Shown here piece by piece: positions 11,956 to 18,988 of a stretch of 18,988 nucleotides of DNA; the stretch's first letter is position 1; the number at the start of each line of letters is the position of its first letter. The position numbers and the translations under genes were made by a program. The stretch covers positions 1-18,988 of the forward strand of contig CAZITQ010000190.1 of the NCBI GenBank assembly GCA_964542165.1, in the 5' to 3' direction. The notes under the pieces were generated by a model. It was not told the DNA's origin and made no database searches. It saw only the letters and a list, made by a program, of their open reading frames with translations. This DNA is from CAYTBN01 sp964542165 (GTDB lineage: Bacteria > Myxococcota_A > UBA796 > UBA9615 > CAYRNR01).

Positions 11956-13079
11956 GCTGGGTGCCCCGCCCGCTGCGCGTGCTGGGCTTCCGGCTGGGGT
12001 CCGCAGGAGCCGCATGGCCCGTCGAACCCTCGGACCTCTGGGTCCACGGCGCGTCCCTGGGGGAGGTGGCCGCGGCGGGCAGCCTCCTGTCGACCCTTCC
12101 GCCGGACGACCCGAGGGTCTACCTGACCAGCGGAACCCCCGAGGGGCTGGAGCGGGCCGAGCTTGCCGGCCTGGGACACGGCCGCGGTCCCGGGCCCCTG
12201 GACCGGCTCTCCACCCGCCGCCTCCTACGGCGCCTGCGCCCTCGGGCGCTGTGGTTGGTGGAGTCCGAGCTCTGGCCCGGTCTGCTGGCCGCCGCGAACG
12301 ACGAGGACGTGCCCGTGGGGGTCGTGGGAGCCCGGATCTCCGACCGTAGCTTCCGCCGCTATGACTCGGGGCTGGGCCGGATGTGGTTCGCCAAGCTCGG
12401 CGAGCGCATCGAACGCTTCGCGACCGTGGACGAGGTCAGCGCCTCGCGGCTGATCCGGCTCGGCATCCCTGCGGAGCGGGTCCGCTGTTGCGGCCGGATC
12501 AAGCTGCCCGCGGCGCCGGACCCCGGCGCGGAGATCGCCCGGCAGCTGGATCGCCTGGTGTCCGGCGAGCGGCCCTGGATCGTCGGTGGCTGCACCCACC
12601 CCGGGGAGGAGGAGGCCCTGTTGTGCAGCGGGGCCTGGCCGCTGTTGCTGGCGCCCCGGCACCTGGAGCGTCTGCGGGAGGTCGAGGAGCTGGTCGGCCG
12701 GCATGGCCTCAACCCCGTGCGGATATCCGCCGCCCCGTCCAGGCTGGACCGGGAGGACGTGCTCCTCCTGGACCGGGTGGGGCTTCTGGCCCAGGTCTAC
12801 ACCCGCGCCCGCTGGACCCTGGTGGGCGGCAGCGTCGGGGGGCCCCGGGCCCACGATCTGCTGGAACCCGTCGCGGGCGGCAGTCAGCTGCTGGCCGGGC
12901 CCCACCTGGAACACCAGGCGGACGAGGCCCGCCGCCTGCGGGCCGCCCGCCTCCTGGTGGACTTCGAGGGCCGGATCCCCGATTCGCCGCCACCTGCCTT
13001 CGATCCGGCAGGGTTCATGCGGGAATTCGACGGTCGCCCGGCCACCTTGACCTGGATGCGCGGGGGCGGTCTGCTCTGA
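11952..13079 (+). CDS. waaA: WaaA/KdtA, Kdo transferase, divergent and lacking an N-terminal anchor
   Basis: Transfers Kdo from CMP-Kdo to the lipid A precursor at the inner leaflet. ATG 11952 overlaps the previous stop (ATGA), giving 375 residues, shorter than the usual 420 or so. The GT30 motifs are present: WVHGASLGEV at about 30-39 with the expected general-base Glu38, WLVESELWPGLL, GARISDRSF, CGRIKL, GGCTHPGEEE, LAPRHLER, LLLDRVGLLAQVY, and LVGGSVG. The later HNLLEP-type motif reads AHDLLEPVAGG. The transmembrane helix that normally precedes the catalytic domain is missing, and upstream codons in this frame encode no hydrophobic stretch. Several motif residues differ from consensus (HGAS for HAAS, GCTHP for GSTHP). 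Identity is strong from motifs and context; how it is held at the membrane is unclear. Confidence 0.88.
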   Translation: MSWVPRPLRVLGFRLGSAGAAWPVEPSDLWVHGASLGEVAAAGSLLSTLPPDDPRVYLTSGTPEGLERAELAGLGHGRGPGPLDRLSTRRLLRRLRPRALWLVESELWPGLLAAANDEDVPVGVVGARISDRSFRRYDSGLGRMWFAKLGERIERFATVDEVSASRLIRLGIPAERVRCCGRIKLPAAPDPGAEIARQLDRLVSGERPWIVGGCTHPGEEEALLCSGAWPLLLAPRHLERLREVEELVGRHGLNPVRISAAPSRLDREDVLLLDRVGLLAQVYTRARWTLVGGSVGGPRAHDLLEPVAGGSQLLAGPHLEHQADEARRLRAARLLVDFEGRIPDSPPPAFDPAGFMREFDGRPATLTWMRGGGLL

Positions 13080-13084
13080 ACCGG

Positions 13085-13100
13085 CCGGGCACCCGCCCGG
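13085..13100 (+). terminator. GC-rich hairpin after waaA
   Basis: CCGGGC (13085-13090) pairs perfectly with GCCCGG (13095-13100) around an ACCC loop, six bases after the waaA stop. No T-run follows, so it could only be a weak or rho-assisted terminator or a 3'-end stabiliser. The remaining spacer to 13189 holds a clear GGAG ribosome binding site (13181-13184); no convincing promoter is visible. Confidence 0.35.
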
Positions 13101-13189
13101 GGCGGCCCGTACCCGGCGCGTGGTACCCTGGGGAGTCTCGAAATCCCGGCGAGGGGTCGCAGGGTAAAGAACACAACGCAGGAGAGCCG

Positions 13190-15514
13190 ATGCCCGACGT
13201 TCGCTCCTTCGAGCAGGCGCCCGCCACGATCACGGTGGGACTGACCGACGGCCAGAGCAAGACCGGGACCCTGTCCCGGTTCGACCCCGAGGCGGACGAC
13301 CTTGCGCTTCAGACGTCGGTCCGCAACGCGGACGGGAGCCTGGACCGCATGGGGGTCCACGTTCCCCGTCACCGGATCTCCTACGTGGCGTTCTACCGGG
13401 ACACCCACGCGGTTCGCCCGCCCGCGGACACCCTGGGCGAGACCCGGGTGTACGCCCCAGGGGGCAACAAGTTCTCGGTCTGGGTGCGGCTGGATGCCCT
13501 CGACGACGCGCTGGGGTTCTACGGCTACCCCGTCTCCCGCGCGAGCCTGTACTCGGAGGTGTTCTTCTTTGCCGACGGCATCTCCGCGGTGGAGGATGCA
13601 ACCCCCCTGGGCGAGATGCTGGTTCAGCAAGGGCTGGTCGACGACGACGCCCTGCGGGAGGGGTGCCTGGCCCAGGCCGGGGATCGGGAGTCCCCCATCG
13701 GCCAGATCCTCGTGGAGCAGCAGGTGGTCGGCCAGGCACAGGTGGACGAGGCCGCCGCCGAGCAGGGACAGCGGCGGCACCGGGCGGGCAAGCCCATGCG
13801 CCTGGGCGAGATCCTGGTGGAGGCGGGCCTGGCCACCGCCGACCAGATCGAGGGGGCCCTGGCCGAGCAGCGCCAGCGGCGCGGCAAGCGCCTGGGTGAG
13901 GTCCTGGTGGATCTGGGCATCGTCCGCGAGGAGGTCATCGCCCGCACCCTGGCAGCCAAGTTCCACGTGCCGTACGTGGACCTGGACGAGTACGACGTGG
14001 ATCCGGAGGCCGCGGGCGCCATCCCCGCGGGGATCATCGAACGCTTCGGGGTGCTGCCGGTGAAGGCGGACGCCCGGACCCTGACGGTGGCGATGTCCGA
14101 TCCCACCGCCATCGAGGCCCTGGACATGCTGCGCTTCTCCCTGGACCGGCGCCTCTCCGAGGTGGTGGCCCGGCCCAGCCAGCTGGACCGCTACATCGAG
14201 CCCTACCTGCCCCGCAAGGACGCGGAGGAGGAGCTGCTCGACGCCGCCCTCGAAGAGCTGATGGAGGCGCCGGAGCCCACCTTCGACCAGACCGACGAGG
14301 ACGTGGAGGCGCTGCTCAAGGAGGAGGGGGCGATCACCCGGCTGGCGTACAAGCTGATCCTGGCCGCCCACCACCGGGGCGCCTCGGACATCCACGTGGA
14401 ACCCGCGGGCAAGGAGCAGCCGATCGGGATCCGGTTCCGGGTGGACGGGGAGTGTTCGGTCTATCGCAAGCTGCCCGCAGGCTTCCGCGCCAACCTGGTG
14501 GCCCGGCTCAAGATCATGGCCGGGTTGGACATCACCGAACGCCGCAAACCCCAGGACGGCAAGATCCGGCTGAGGCTCAAGGACCGCAAGCTCGAGCTCA
14601 GGGTGGCGACCCTGCCCACCGCCGAGGGCAACGAGGACGTGGTGATGCGCCTGCTGGCCGGCGGCCAGGCGATGCCCATGGCGGGTCTGGGTCTCACCGA
14701 GGCCAACTTCGCCGCCGCGCGCCAGGTGGTCACCCGACCCTACGGCCTGGTGCTGGTGGTGGGCCCCACCGGGTCGGGCAAGACCACGACCCTGCACGCC
14801 ATGCTCGGCTCGATCAACGACGAGAGCCGCAAGATCTGGACCGCCGAGGACCCGGTGGAGATCACCCAGGCGGGTCTGCGCCAGGTCCAGGTGAACCCAC
14901 GGATCGGGCTGGACTTCGCCGCCGCCATGCGGGCCTTCCTGCGGGCGGATCCGGACGTGATCATGGTCGGCGAGATGCGAGACCACGAGACCGCCTCGAT
15001 GGGGGTCGAGGCGTCCCTGACCGGTCACCTGGTCCTGTCGACCCTGCACACCAACTCCGCGCCCGAGACCATCACCCGACTGGTGGACATGGGTCTGGAG
15101 CCCTTCACCTTCTCCGACGCCCTGCTCGGAGTGCTGGCCCAGCGGCTGGCGCGCCGCCTGTGCCCCGGCTGCAAGGAGGCGTACGAGGCCTCGGCCAAGG
15201 AGCTGGATCAGGTACTGACCCTGTACGGTCCCCAGGCCCGCGAGGACGGCATCGTGAGCCAGCAACTCACCCTGTGGCACGCCCCGGGCTGCGACCGTTG
15301 CGGCGGGTCGGGCTACCGGGGTCGGCTGGGCATCCACGAGCTGATGGTCAACGACGAGCCGATCAGCCGGGCGATCCAGACCGGCGCTCCGGCAGGCGAG
15401 ATCCGGGAGTTGGCCGTCGCCAGCGGCATGCGGACCCTGCTGCAGGACGGCGTGCGCAAGTGCCTCGAGGGGCACACCGATCTGCGCCAGGTGCTGGCGG
15501 TCTGCAGCCGCTAG
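13190..15514 (+). CDS. GspE/PilB-type secretion ATPase with extra N-terminal domain and four MshEN-like repeats
   Basis: A 774-residue traffic ATPase of the type II secretion/type IV pilus class. ATG 13190 follows GGAG by 5 bases. Residues 1 to about 130 form an unrecognised domain with a strand-rich start (ITVGLTDGQSKTGTLSRFDPE) and an aromatic end (YSEVFFFADG). Four 24-residue LGxxLVxxG-type repeats follow at 139-162, 169-192, 204-227 and 234-257, the layout of MshEN c-di-GMP-binding domains. The N2 region runs through PYVDLDEYDVDPEAAGAIP. The ATPase core has Walker A GPTGSGKT 525-532, the Asp box EDPVE 553-557, Walker B VIMVGEMRD 590-598, and the His box STLHT 617-621. A Cys4 zinc site uses C658, C661, C701 and C704. 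No pilin, platform protein or secretin gene is adjacent, so its machine is unknown. Confidence 0.9.
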   Translation: MPDVRSFEQAPATITVGLTDGQSKTGTLSRFDPEADDLALQTSVRNADGSLDRMGVHVPRHRISYVAFYRDTHAVRPPADTLGETRVYAPGGNKFSVWVRLDALDDALGFYGYPVSRASLYSEVFFFADGISAVEDATPLGEMLVQQGLVDDDALREGCLAQAGDRESPIGQILVEQQVVGQAQVDEAAAEQGQRRHRAGKPMRLGEILVEAGLATADQIEGALAEQRQRRGKRLGEVLVDLGIVREEVIARTLAAKFHVPYVDLDEYDVDPEAAGAIPAGIIERFGVLPVKADARTLTVAMSDPTAIEALDMLRFSLDRRLSEVVARPSQLDRYIEPYLPRKDAEEELLDAALEELMEAPEPTFDQTDEDVEALLKEEGAITRLAYKLILAAHHRGASDIHVEPAGKEQPIGIRFRVDGECSVYRKLPAGFRANLVARLKIMAGLDITERRKPQDGKIRLRLKDRKLELRVATLPTAEGNEDVVMRLLAGGQAMPMAGLGLTEANFAAARQVVTRPYGLVLVVGPTGSGKTTTLHAMLGSINDESRKIWTAEDPVEITQAGLRQVQVNPRIGLDFAAAMRAFLRADPDVIMVGEMRDHETASMGVEASLTGHLVLSTLHTNSAPETITRLVDMGLEPFTFSDALLGVLAQRLARRLCPGCKEAYEASAKELDQVLTLYGPQAREDGIVSQQLTLWHAPGCDRCGGSGYRGRLGIHELMVNDEPISRAIQTGAPAGEIRELAVASGMRTLLQDGVRKCLEGHTDLRQVLAVCSR

Positions 15515-15533
15515 CGAAGATCCCGAACGTCCG

Positions 15534-16598
15534 ATGAACCCCAGCGGCCCATCTCTGTTCGAGCGGCTCTTCATGAGCGGAGCTCTGCTCCACGGGGAGC
15601 TGTACCGCCGGGGCCTGCTGCGGCGGGAGAGGCTCGAACGCTTCACCGTGAGTGTGGGTGGACTGCGGTTCGGGGGGGCTGGCAAGACCCCCTTGGTCCA
15701 GGAGCTCGCCGGGCGAGGGGACGCGGTTCTGATCCGCGGATACGGAGGCCGCAGGCGGACCCGCCCCCGGGTGGCCGTGGGCGAGGGGGGCACCGGCGCA
15801 CCGTGGCTGCGGCCCGTGGCCGTGGCCGGCGATCGCCGGCCCGCCTGCGACTGGAGCGAGGAACTCGGAGACGAGGCCGCGATGCTGGCGGCCCTGTTGC
15901 CCGGCGTCCCCGTGGGAATCGGGCCCGACCGGGTCGCGGCGGCCCACGCGATCCTGGATCGGTACGATCCCCGGCGGTTTCTTCTCGACGACGGCTTCTC
16001 CCACCATCGTCTCGAGCGGGACGCGGACGTGGTCGTGGTCCCGGTGCACCATGACATGGGCAAGTACAGTCCCGACGCCGGCCCGCGACGAGAGGACTGG
16101 TCGGCCCTGCGACGGGCACAGGCGCTGGTGCTGCTGTCGGACGAGGATTTCGCGGACGTCGACGTCGTGTTCGAGCGGACCCTTGCCGTGACGACCTTGG
16201 AGCTGGTGACCGCCCTGGTGAGGCGGGAGGTGGTGTGCCTGTGGAGCTACCCTGGGGGGGACCGCGCCGAGCCGCGGGAGCTCCAGGGCAGACGGATCTA
16301 TGCGGCGTGTGCCCTCGGCCGTCCGGACTCCCTGGGCTGGCTCGCCCGCCGCCACCTGGGCGCGGACGTCGTCGGCAGTCGCAACTTCCGGGACCATCGC
16401 AGGTTCACGGCGGCCGACCTGGAGCAGGTCGAGGAGGAGGCGTCGGCCAGGGGCGCCTCGGCCGTGCTGTCCACGCTCAAGGACGCGGTTCGCCTCCCGC
16501 GGGACTGGACACCTTCGCTGCCGTGGTGGATCGTGGAGGCCTCCCTCGTCTGGGACCGGGGGCGCGACGCCCTCGAAAAGGAGATCACCAAGCCGTGA
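15534..16598 (+). CDS. lpxK: LpxK, tetraacyldisaccharide 4'-kinase
   Basis: Phosphorylates the 4'-position of the lipid A disaccharide made by LpxB, using ATP at the inner membrane. The protein has 354 residues, slightly longer than the usual 320-340. It starts at ATG 15534, 19 bases after the upstream stop. Family marks are the N-terminal amphipathic or membrane-contacting segment, the P-loop FGGAGKTP at 46-53 (consensus near VGGTGKTP), LIRGYGGR at 66-73, LGDEAAML at 111-118, LLDDGFSHHRLERD at 150-163 (consensus LDDGFQH), and the C-terminal STLKDAVRL (consensus TTEKDAVRL). Several consensus residues are replaced, so it is a divergent member, but the motif order is complete. The stop overlaps the lpxL GTG start by four bases. 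Confidence 0.9.
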   Translation: MNPSGPSLFERLFMSGALLHGELYRRGLLRRERLERFTVSVGGLRFGGAGKTPLVQELAGRGDAVLIRGYGGRRRTRPRVAVGEGGTGAPWLRPVAVAGDRRPACDWSEELGDEAAMLAALLPGVPVGIGPDRVAAAHAILDRYDPRRFLLDDGFSHHRLERDADVVVVPVHHDMGKYSPDAGPRREDWSALRRAQALVLLSDEDFADVDVVFERTLAVTTLELVTALVRREVVCLWSYPGGDRAEPRELQGRRIYAACALGRPDSLGWLARRHLGADVVGSRNFRDHRRFTAADLEQVEEEASARGASAVLSTLKDAVRLPRDWTPSLPWWIVEASLVWDRGRDALEKEITKP

Positions 16599-17458
16599 TC
16601 AGCTGGTTGCTGGACCGGATCTCCCGCCTTCCCCAGCCCGTCCTGCGGACCGCCGCGGGGGCGCTGGGAGACCTGTGGTTCTTCGCTCTGCGGATCCGGC
16701 GTCAGGTGGCCCTGGACAACGTGGCCCGCTCCTCGATGGATCCCGGCGAGGGTGACGGTCGCCGTCGCCTGGTTCGTCGGTCCTGCCGGAACCTCGTGAT
16801 GAACGTACTGGAGCTCCCGCGATGGGTCGCGGCAGAGCCGAGCCACTTCGACCGCTCGGTGCGCGTGCAGGGCGGGGAACACCTGCGCGAAGCCCACGCC
16901 CTCGGCCGGGGGGTGGTGGTGGTCACCGCCCACCTGGGCAACTGGGAGCTGCTGGGCGCGGCCGCGCGGAGGTTGGACCTACCCACCTGCCTGGTGGTGC
17001 GACCCCTGGCGGGATCCCGGGCCCAGCGCTGGATCGCCGAGCAGCGGCGGCGCAGCGGCGTGCGGGTGATCGAGGAGGGCTGCGGTCAGCTGTCGGCCAT
17101 GGGACGCGCCCTGCGCCGAGGCGACATCGTCGGACTGACCGTGGACCAGCGTCCCCGCCTCGGTGGCGTGGACGCGACGTTTCTGGGGCAGCCCACGCGG
17201 ATCACCCGGACCGCGGCGTCCCTGGCCCTGCGCACGGGCGCTCCGCTGGTCGTGGTGACCGTGCACCGGGAGGGTCCGGGACACCGGGTCGTGGTCGATC
17301 CGCCCCTGCCCGTGAGGCGGGACAGCCGCCCGGTGCGAGAGCAGTCCGCGGAGCTCGCCCGGACCTACGCGGGCCACATCGAGCGCGCCATCGCCGCCCA
17401 CCCGGACCAGTGGCTGTGGCACCACCGGAGGTTCGCCGCCAGCCCCGGAGCCGCATGA
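16595..17458 (+). CDS. lpxL: LpxL/HtrB-family lipid A late acyltransferase
   Basis: Adds a secondary acyl chain to Kdo-lipid A on the inner leaflet. GTG 16595 overlaps the lpxK stop and gives 287 residues, a little short of the usual 300 or so. The N-terminus ISWLLDRISRLPQPVLRTAAGALGDLWFFALRIRR is the hydrophobic/amphipathic anchor typical of the family, though only weakly hydrophobic. The catalytic HX4E motif is TAHLGNWE (His113, Glu118). VDQRPRLGGVDATFLGQP and the C-terminal WLWHHRRF match the conserved D-R/FFG block and the WxxxRF end. Together with the DUF374 protein at 11293 this gives two unrelated late-acyltransferase families in one cluster. The stop overlaps the next ATG by four bases. 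Confidence 0.9.
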   Translation: MISWLLDRISRLPQPVLRTAAGALGDLWFFALRIRRQVALDNVARSSMDPGEGDGRRRLVRRSCRNLVMNVLELPRWVAAEPSHFDRSVRVQGGEHLREAHALGRGVVVVTAHLGNWELLGAAARRLDLPTCLVVRPLAGSRAQRWIAEQRRRSGVRVIEEGCGQLSAMGRALRRGDIVGLTVDQRPRLGGVDATFLGQPTRITRTAASLALRTGAPLVVVTVHREGPGHRVVVDPPLPVRRDSRPVREQSAELARTYAGHIERAIAAHPDQWLWHHRRFAASPGAA

Positions 17459-18570
17459 ACGTCCTGCACGTGGACACCGAGGCCGGCTTTCGGGGGGGGC
17501 AACGCCAGCTGATCCTGCTGTGCCGCGGGCAGCACCAGCGCGGCGTGGGCGTACGGGTGGCGGTCCGCCGGGGGGAGGAGCTCGAGCGGGTCTGCGCGGC
17601 CGAGGGGCTGGCGACCCTCCCCCTACTCCAGGCGTCTCCGTGGGACCCCCGGACGGCCACCCGGATCCGCCGGGAGCTGGCGGTGGGACAGGTGGACGTG
17701 GTGCACGCGCACGCATCCCACGCGCTCACCGCAGCGGCGGCGGCCGTCCGCTCCCTGGGCGCCGGGGTCCGCAGATACCCGAGCCTGGTGGTCTCCCGCC
17801 GGGTCGATTTCCCCATCGGACGCCCGCCCCTCAACCGCTTCAAGTACGGGCGGGTGGTGGACCGCTTCCTGGCCATCAGCGACGCCGTGGCCGCGGTGCT
17901 GCGGGCGGGGGGGGTGGAGGCGGACCGGATCGAGGTGGTCCGCAGCGCCGTGGGGCCGCTTCCGGCGCCGGAGCGCTCACGGGGGGAGCTGAGGCGGGAG
18001 CTGGGCGTGGGCGAGGGCGAGCGGATGGCGCTGACCACCGCGGCCCTGGTGGACCACAAGGACCACGCGACGGCCGTCGACGCGATGGCTCGCGTCCGTG
18101 GACCCGTGCGGCTGTTTCTCGCGGGGACGGGGAGGCTGCGTGGATCGTTGCAGGCCCGCATCGACGGATTGGGGCTGGGAGAGCGTGTGGTACTGCTGGG
18201 CCATCGAGACGACGTGCCGGATCTGCTGCGGGCGGCGGACCTGTACGTGGCCGCGTCGCATCTCGAGGGGCTGAACACCGCGCTGATGGACGCCGGGCTG
18301 GCGGGGCTCCCGGCAGCGGCCACCCGCGCCGGCGGGATCCCCGAGGTCGTCGAGGACGGGGTGACCGGCCTGCTCGTGCCCCGCAAGAACCCGGAGCGAC
18401 TCGCGAACGCCATCGATCGGCTCTCGATGGATGGGGGGCTGCGAGCGACCCTGGGGCGAGCGGCGGCCGAGCGGGTGGCCTCGGAGTTCTCCGTGGACCG
18501 GATGGTGGAACAGACGCTTCGCGCCTACCGCCGGGTCCTCGGCGTGCGGGGTGGGGCCGCGACCGACTAA
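17455..18570 (+). CDS. GT4-family glycosyltransferase
   Basis: A 371-residue GT-B enzyme, cytoplasmic or membrane-associated, probably acting on the LPS inner core. ATG 17455 overlaps the lpxL stop (ATGA). The N-terminal domain starts MNVLHVDTEAGFRGGQRQL, with the glycine-rich loop of GT4 enzymes, and has VDVVHAHASHALTAA at about 79-93. The C-terminal domain shows LALTTAALVDHKDH-like sequence, LFLAGTGRLR, VVLLGHRDDVPDLLRAADLYV, and the donor-binding block ASHLEGLNTALMDAGLAGLP. Here the second acid of the EX7E motif is Asp. GGIPEVVEDGVTGLLVP is also conserved. The sugar and linkage cannot be told from sequence. Neighbours (lpxK, lpxL and a heptosyltransferase-like gene) point to LPS core assembly. 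Confidence 0.88.
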   Translation: MNVLHVDTEAGFRGGQRQLILLCRGQHQRGVGVRVAVRRGEELERVCAAEGLATLPLLQASPWDPRTATRIRRELAVGQVDVVHAHASHALTAAAAAVRSLGAGVRRYPSLVVSRRVDFPIGRPPLNRFKYGRVVDRFLAISDAVAAVLRAGGVEADRIEVVRSAVGPLPAPERSRGELRRELGVGEGERMALTTAALVDHKDHATAVDAMARVRGPVRLFLAGTGRLRGSLQARIDGLGLGERVVLLGHRDDVPDLLRAADLYVAASHLEGLNTALMDAGLAGLPAAATRAGGIPEVVEDGVTGLLVPRKNPERLANAIDRLSMDGGLRATLGRAAAERVASEFSVDRMVEQTLRAYRRVLGVRGGAATD

Positions 18571-18583
18571 GATGGAGCCCCAG

Positions 18584-18601
18584 GGGCGGACGGAACCGCC
18601 C
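18584..18601 (+). promoter_or_regulatory. Hairpin next to the ribosome binding site of the GT9 gene
   Basis: GGGCGG (18584-18589) and CCGCCC (18596-18601) flank a 6-base loop. The stem ends two bases before the GGAG (18603-18606) that precedes ATG 18617. It may influence translation of the GT9 gene or act as a weak transcript end for the GT4 gene. Confidence 0.3.
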
Positions 18602-18616
18602 GGGAGTGACGCGACG

Positions 18617-18988
18617 ATGAAGGTCCGGGCCGACTGCCGCCACTTCGACGGGTTCAAACCCTGCCGCTTCCGGCGACCCTGCGACGGCTGCAACGAGTAC
18701 GCGCCGCCCGACCATCGGGTGCTGCTGGTCAACCTGGACGCCCTGGGGGACGTGGTGCGGACCACGGCGCTGCTGGGCCCCCTGCATCGGGAGCTGCCCG
18801 GCGCCCACGTGACCTGGTTGACCCAGCCCCGTGCGGTGCCCTTGCTGGACCACGTGGTGGGTGTGGACCGGACGATCGGCCTGGCGCCCTGGGTCGGGCC
18901 GGCGCTGCAGACCCTGGAGTTCGACGTGGTCCTGGGCGTGGACAAGTCCTTGCGCGGGGGCTCCCTGGTGCGGGCGGCGTGGGCCAAG
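18617..18988 (+). CDS. GT9 heptosyltransferase-like protein with N-terminal Cys4 motif (5' part)
   Basis: The first 124 codons of a gene that runs off the window. ATG 18617 follows GGAG by 10 bases. Residues 34-58 (RVLLVNLDALGDVVRTTALLGPLHRE) are the classic start of the ADP-heptose:LPS heptosyltransferase family, followed by HVTWLTQPRAVPLL and VDRTIGL. Before this domain is a 30-residue cysteine-rich extension with Cys at 7, 16, 22 and 25 (CRHFDGFKPC, then CDGC), spaced like a metal-binding knuckle. From memory, similar Cys-rich starts occur in GT9 proteins of deltaproteobacterial type. The enzyme would add a heptose or related sugar to the LPS core at the cytoplasmic face. The acceptor and the C-terminal half are not visible. 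Confidence 0.85.
   Translation, partial: MKVRADCRHFDGFKPCRFRRPCDGCNEYAPPDHRVLLVNLDALGDVVRTTALLGPLHRELPGAHVTWLTQPRAVPLLDHVVGVDRTIGLAPWVGPALQTLEFDVVLGVDKSLRGGSLVRAAWAK

Noticed and set aside
12383..13189. N-terminal extension of the GspE-type frame
   Set aside because: It is a shadow of waaA. ATG 13190 has a good GGAG, and the coding-like sequence starts there.
13101..13189. Promoter for the GspE-type gene around TACCCT (13124-13129)
   Set aside because: The -10 match is poor and the sequence 17 bases upstream (GGCGGC) does not resemble a -35 box.
12884..16063. A 1059-codon open frame on the minus strand
   Set aside because: It lies opposite waaA, the GspE-type ATPase and lpxK. The translation is Gln/His/Gly/Arg-rich with no domain, so it is a codon-bias artefact.

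Overview
This is a high-G+C window (about 70% by eye) from a Gram-negative bacterium. It holds most of one lipid A / LPS assembly cluster, with all genes on the + strand. The gene order (bamA, skp, lpxD, fabZ, lpxA, a Gfo/Idh oxidoreductase, lpxB, then msbA, a DUF374 acyltransferase, waaA, lpxK, lpxL and glycosyltransferases) resembles clusters of the former Deltaproteobacteria (Myxococcota, Desulfuromonadia and relatives). That placement is inference from synteny and codon use; there is no rRNA or other direct phylogenetic marker.

Layout. 1-1516: the C-terminal end of BamA, an unrecognised secreted protein, and the chaperone Skp. 1517-1650: a structured spacer with a strong hairpin and two oppositely oriented arrays of 7-bp repeats; the lpxD start codon lies inside the second array. 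1651-2703: lpxD. 2704-3017: a non-coding stretch of lower G+C carrying a degenerate inverted repeat of the widespread 'GGCGCAGAG / ACACGGAG' kind. 3018-7799: fabZ, lpxA, a Gfo/Idh/MocA oxidoreductase (candidate GnnA), and an uninterrupted lpxB fused to a GT39 (ArnT/PMT-type) polytopic glycosyltransferase. 7883-9492: two genes not expected in lipid A synthesis, a small DUF2505/SRPBCC-like protein and a TIGR00027/LCMT-type methyltransferase. 9552-13079: msbA, DUF374 (LpxJ-like) and waaA, tightly spaced or overlapping. 13190-15514: a GspE/PilB-type ATPase with an unusual N-terminal region and four MshEN-type repeats. 15534-18570: lpxK, lpxL and a GT4 glycosyltransferase, joined by 4-base start/stop overlaps. 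18617-end: the start of a GT9 heptosyltransferase-like protein with a Cys4 N-terminal motif.

How the genes fit together. LpxA and LpxD make the first acylations of the UDP-sugar, and FabZ supports the hydroxyacyl-ACP supply. LpxB condenses the disaccharide, LpxK adds the 4'-phosphate and WaaA adds Kdo. LpxL and probably the DUF374 protein add secondary acyl chains, MsbA flips the product, and the GT4 and GT9 enzymes begin the core. BamA and Skp serve outer-membrane protein assembly. LpxC and the UDP-diacylglucosamine pyrophosphatase (LpxH/LpxI/LpxG) are not in the window.

The strongest leads are the LpxB-GT39 fusion, the secretion-type ATPase with duplicated MshEN-like motifs, the GnnA-like enzyme without a visible GnnB, two unrelated late-acyltransferase families in one cluster, a WaaA lacking its usual N-terminal anchor, and the repeat-built leader of lpxD.
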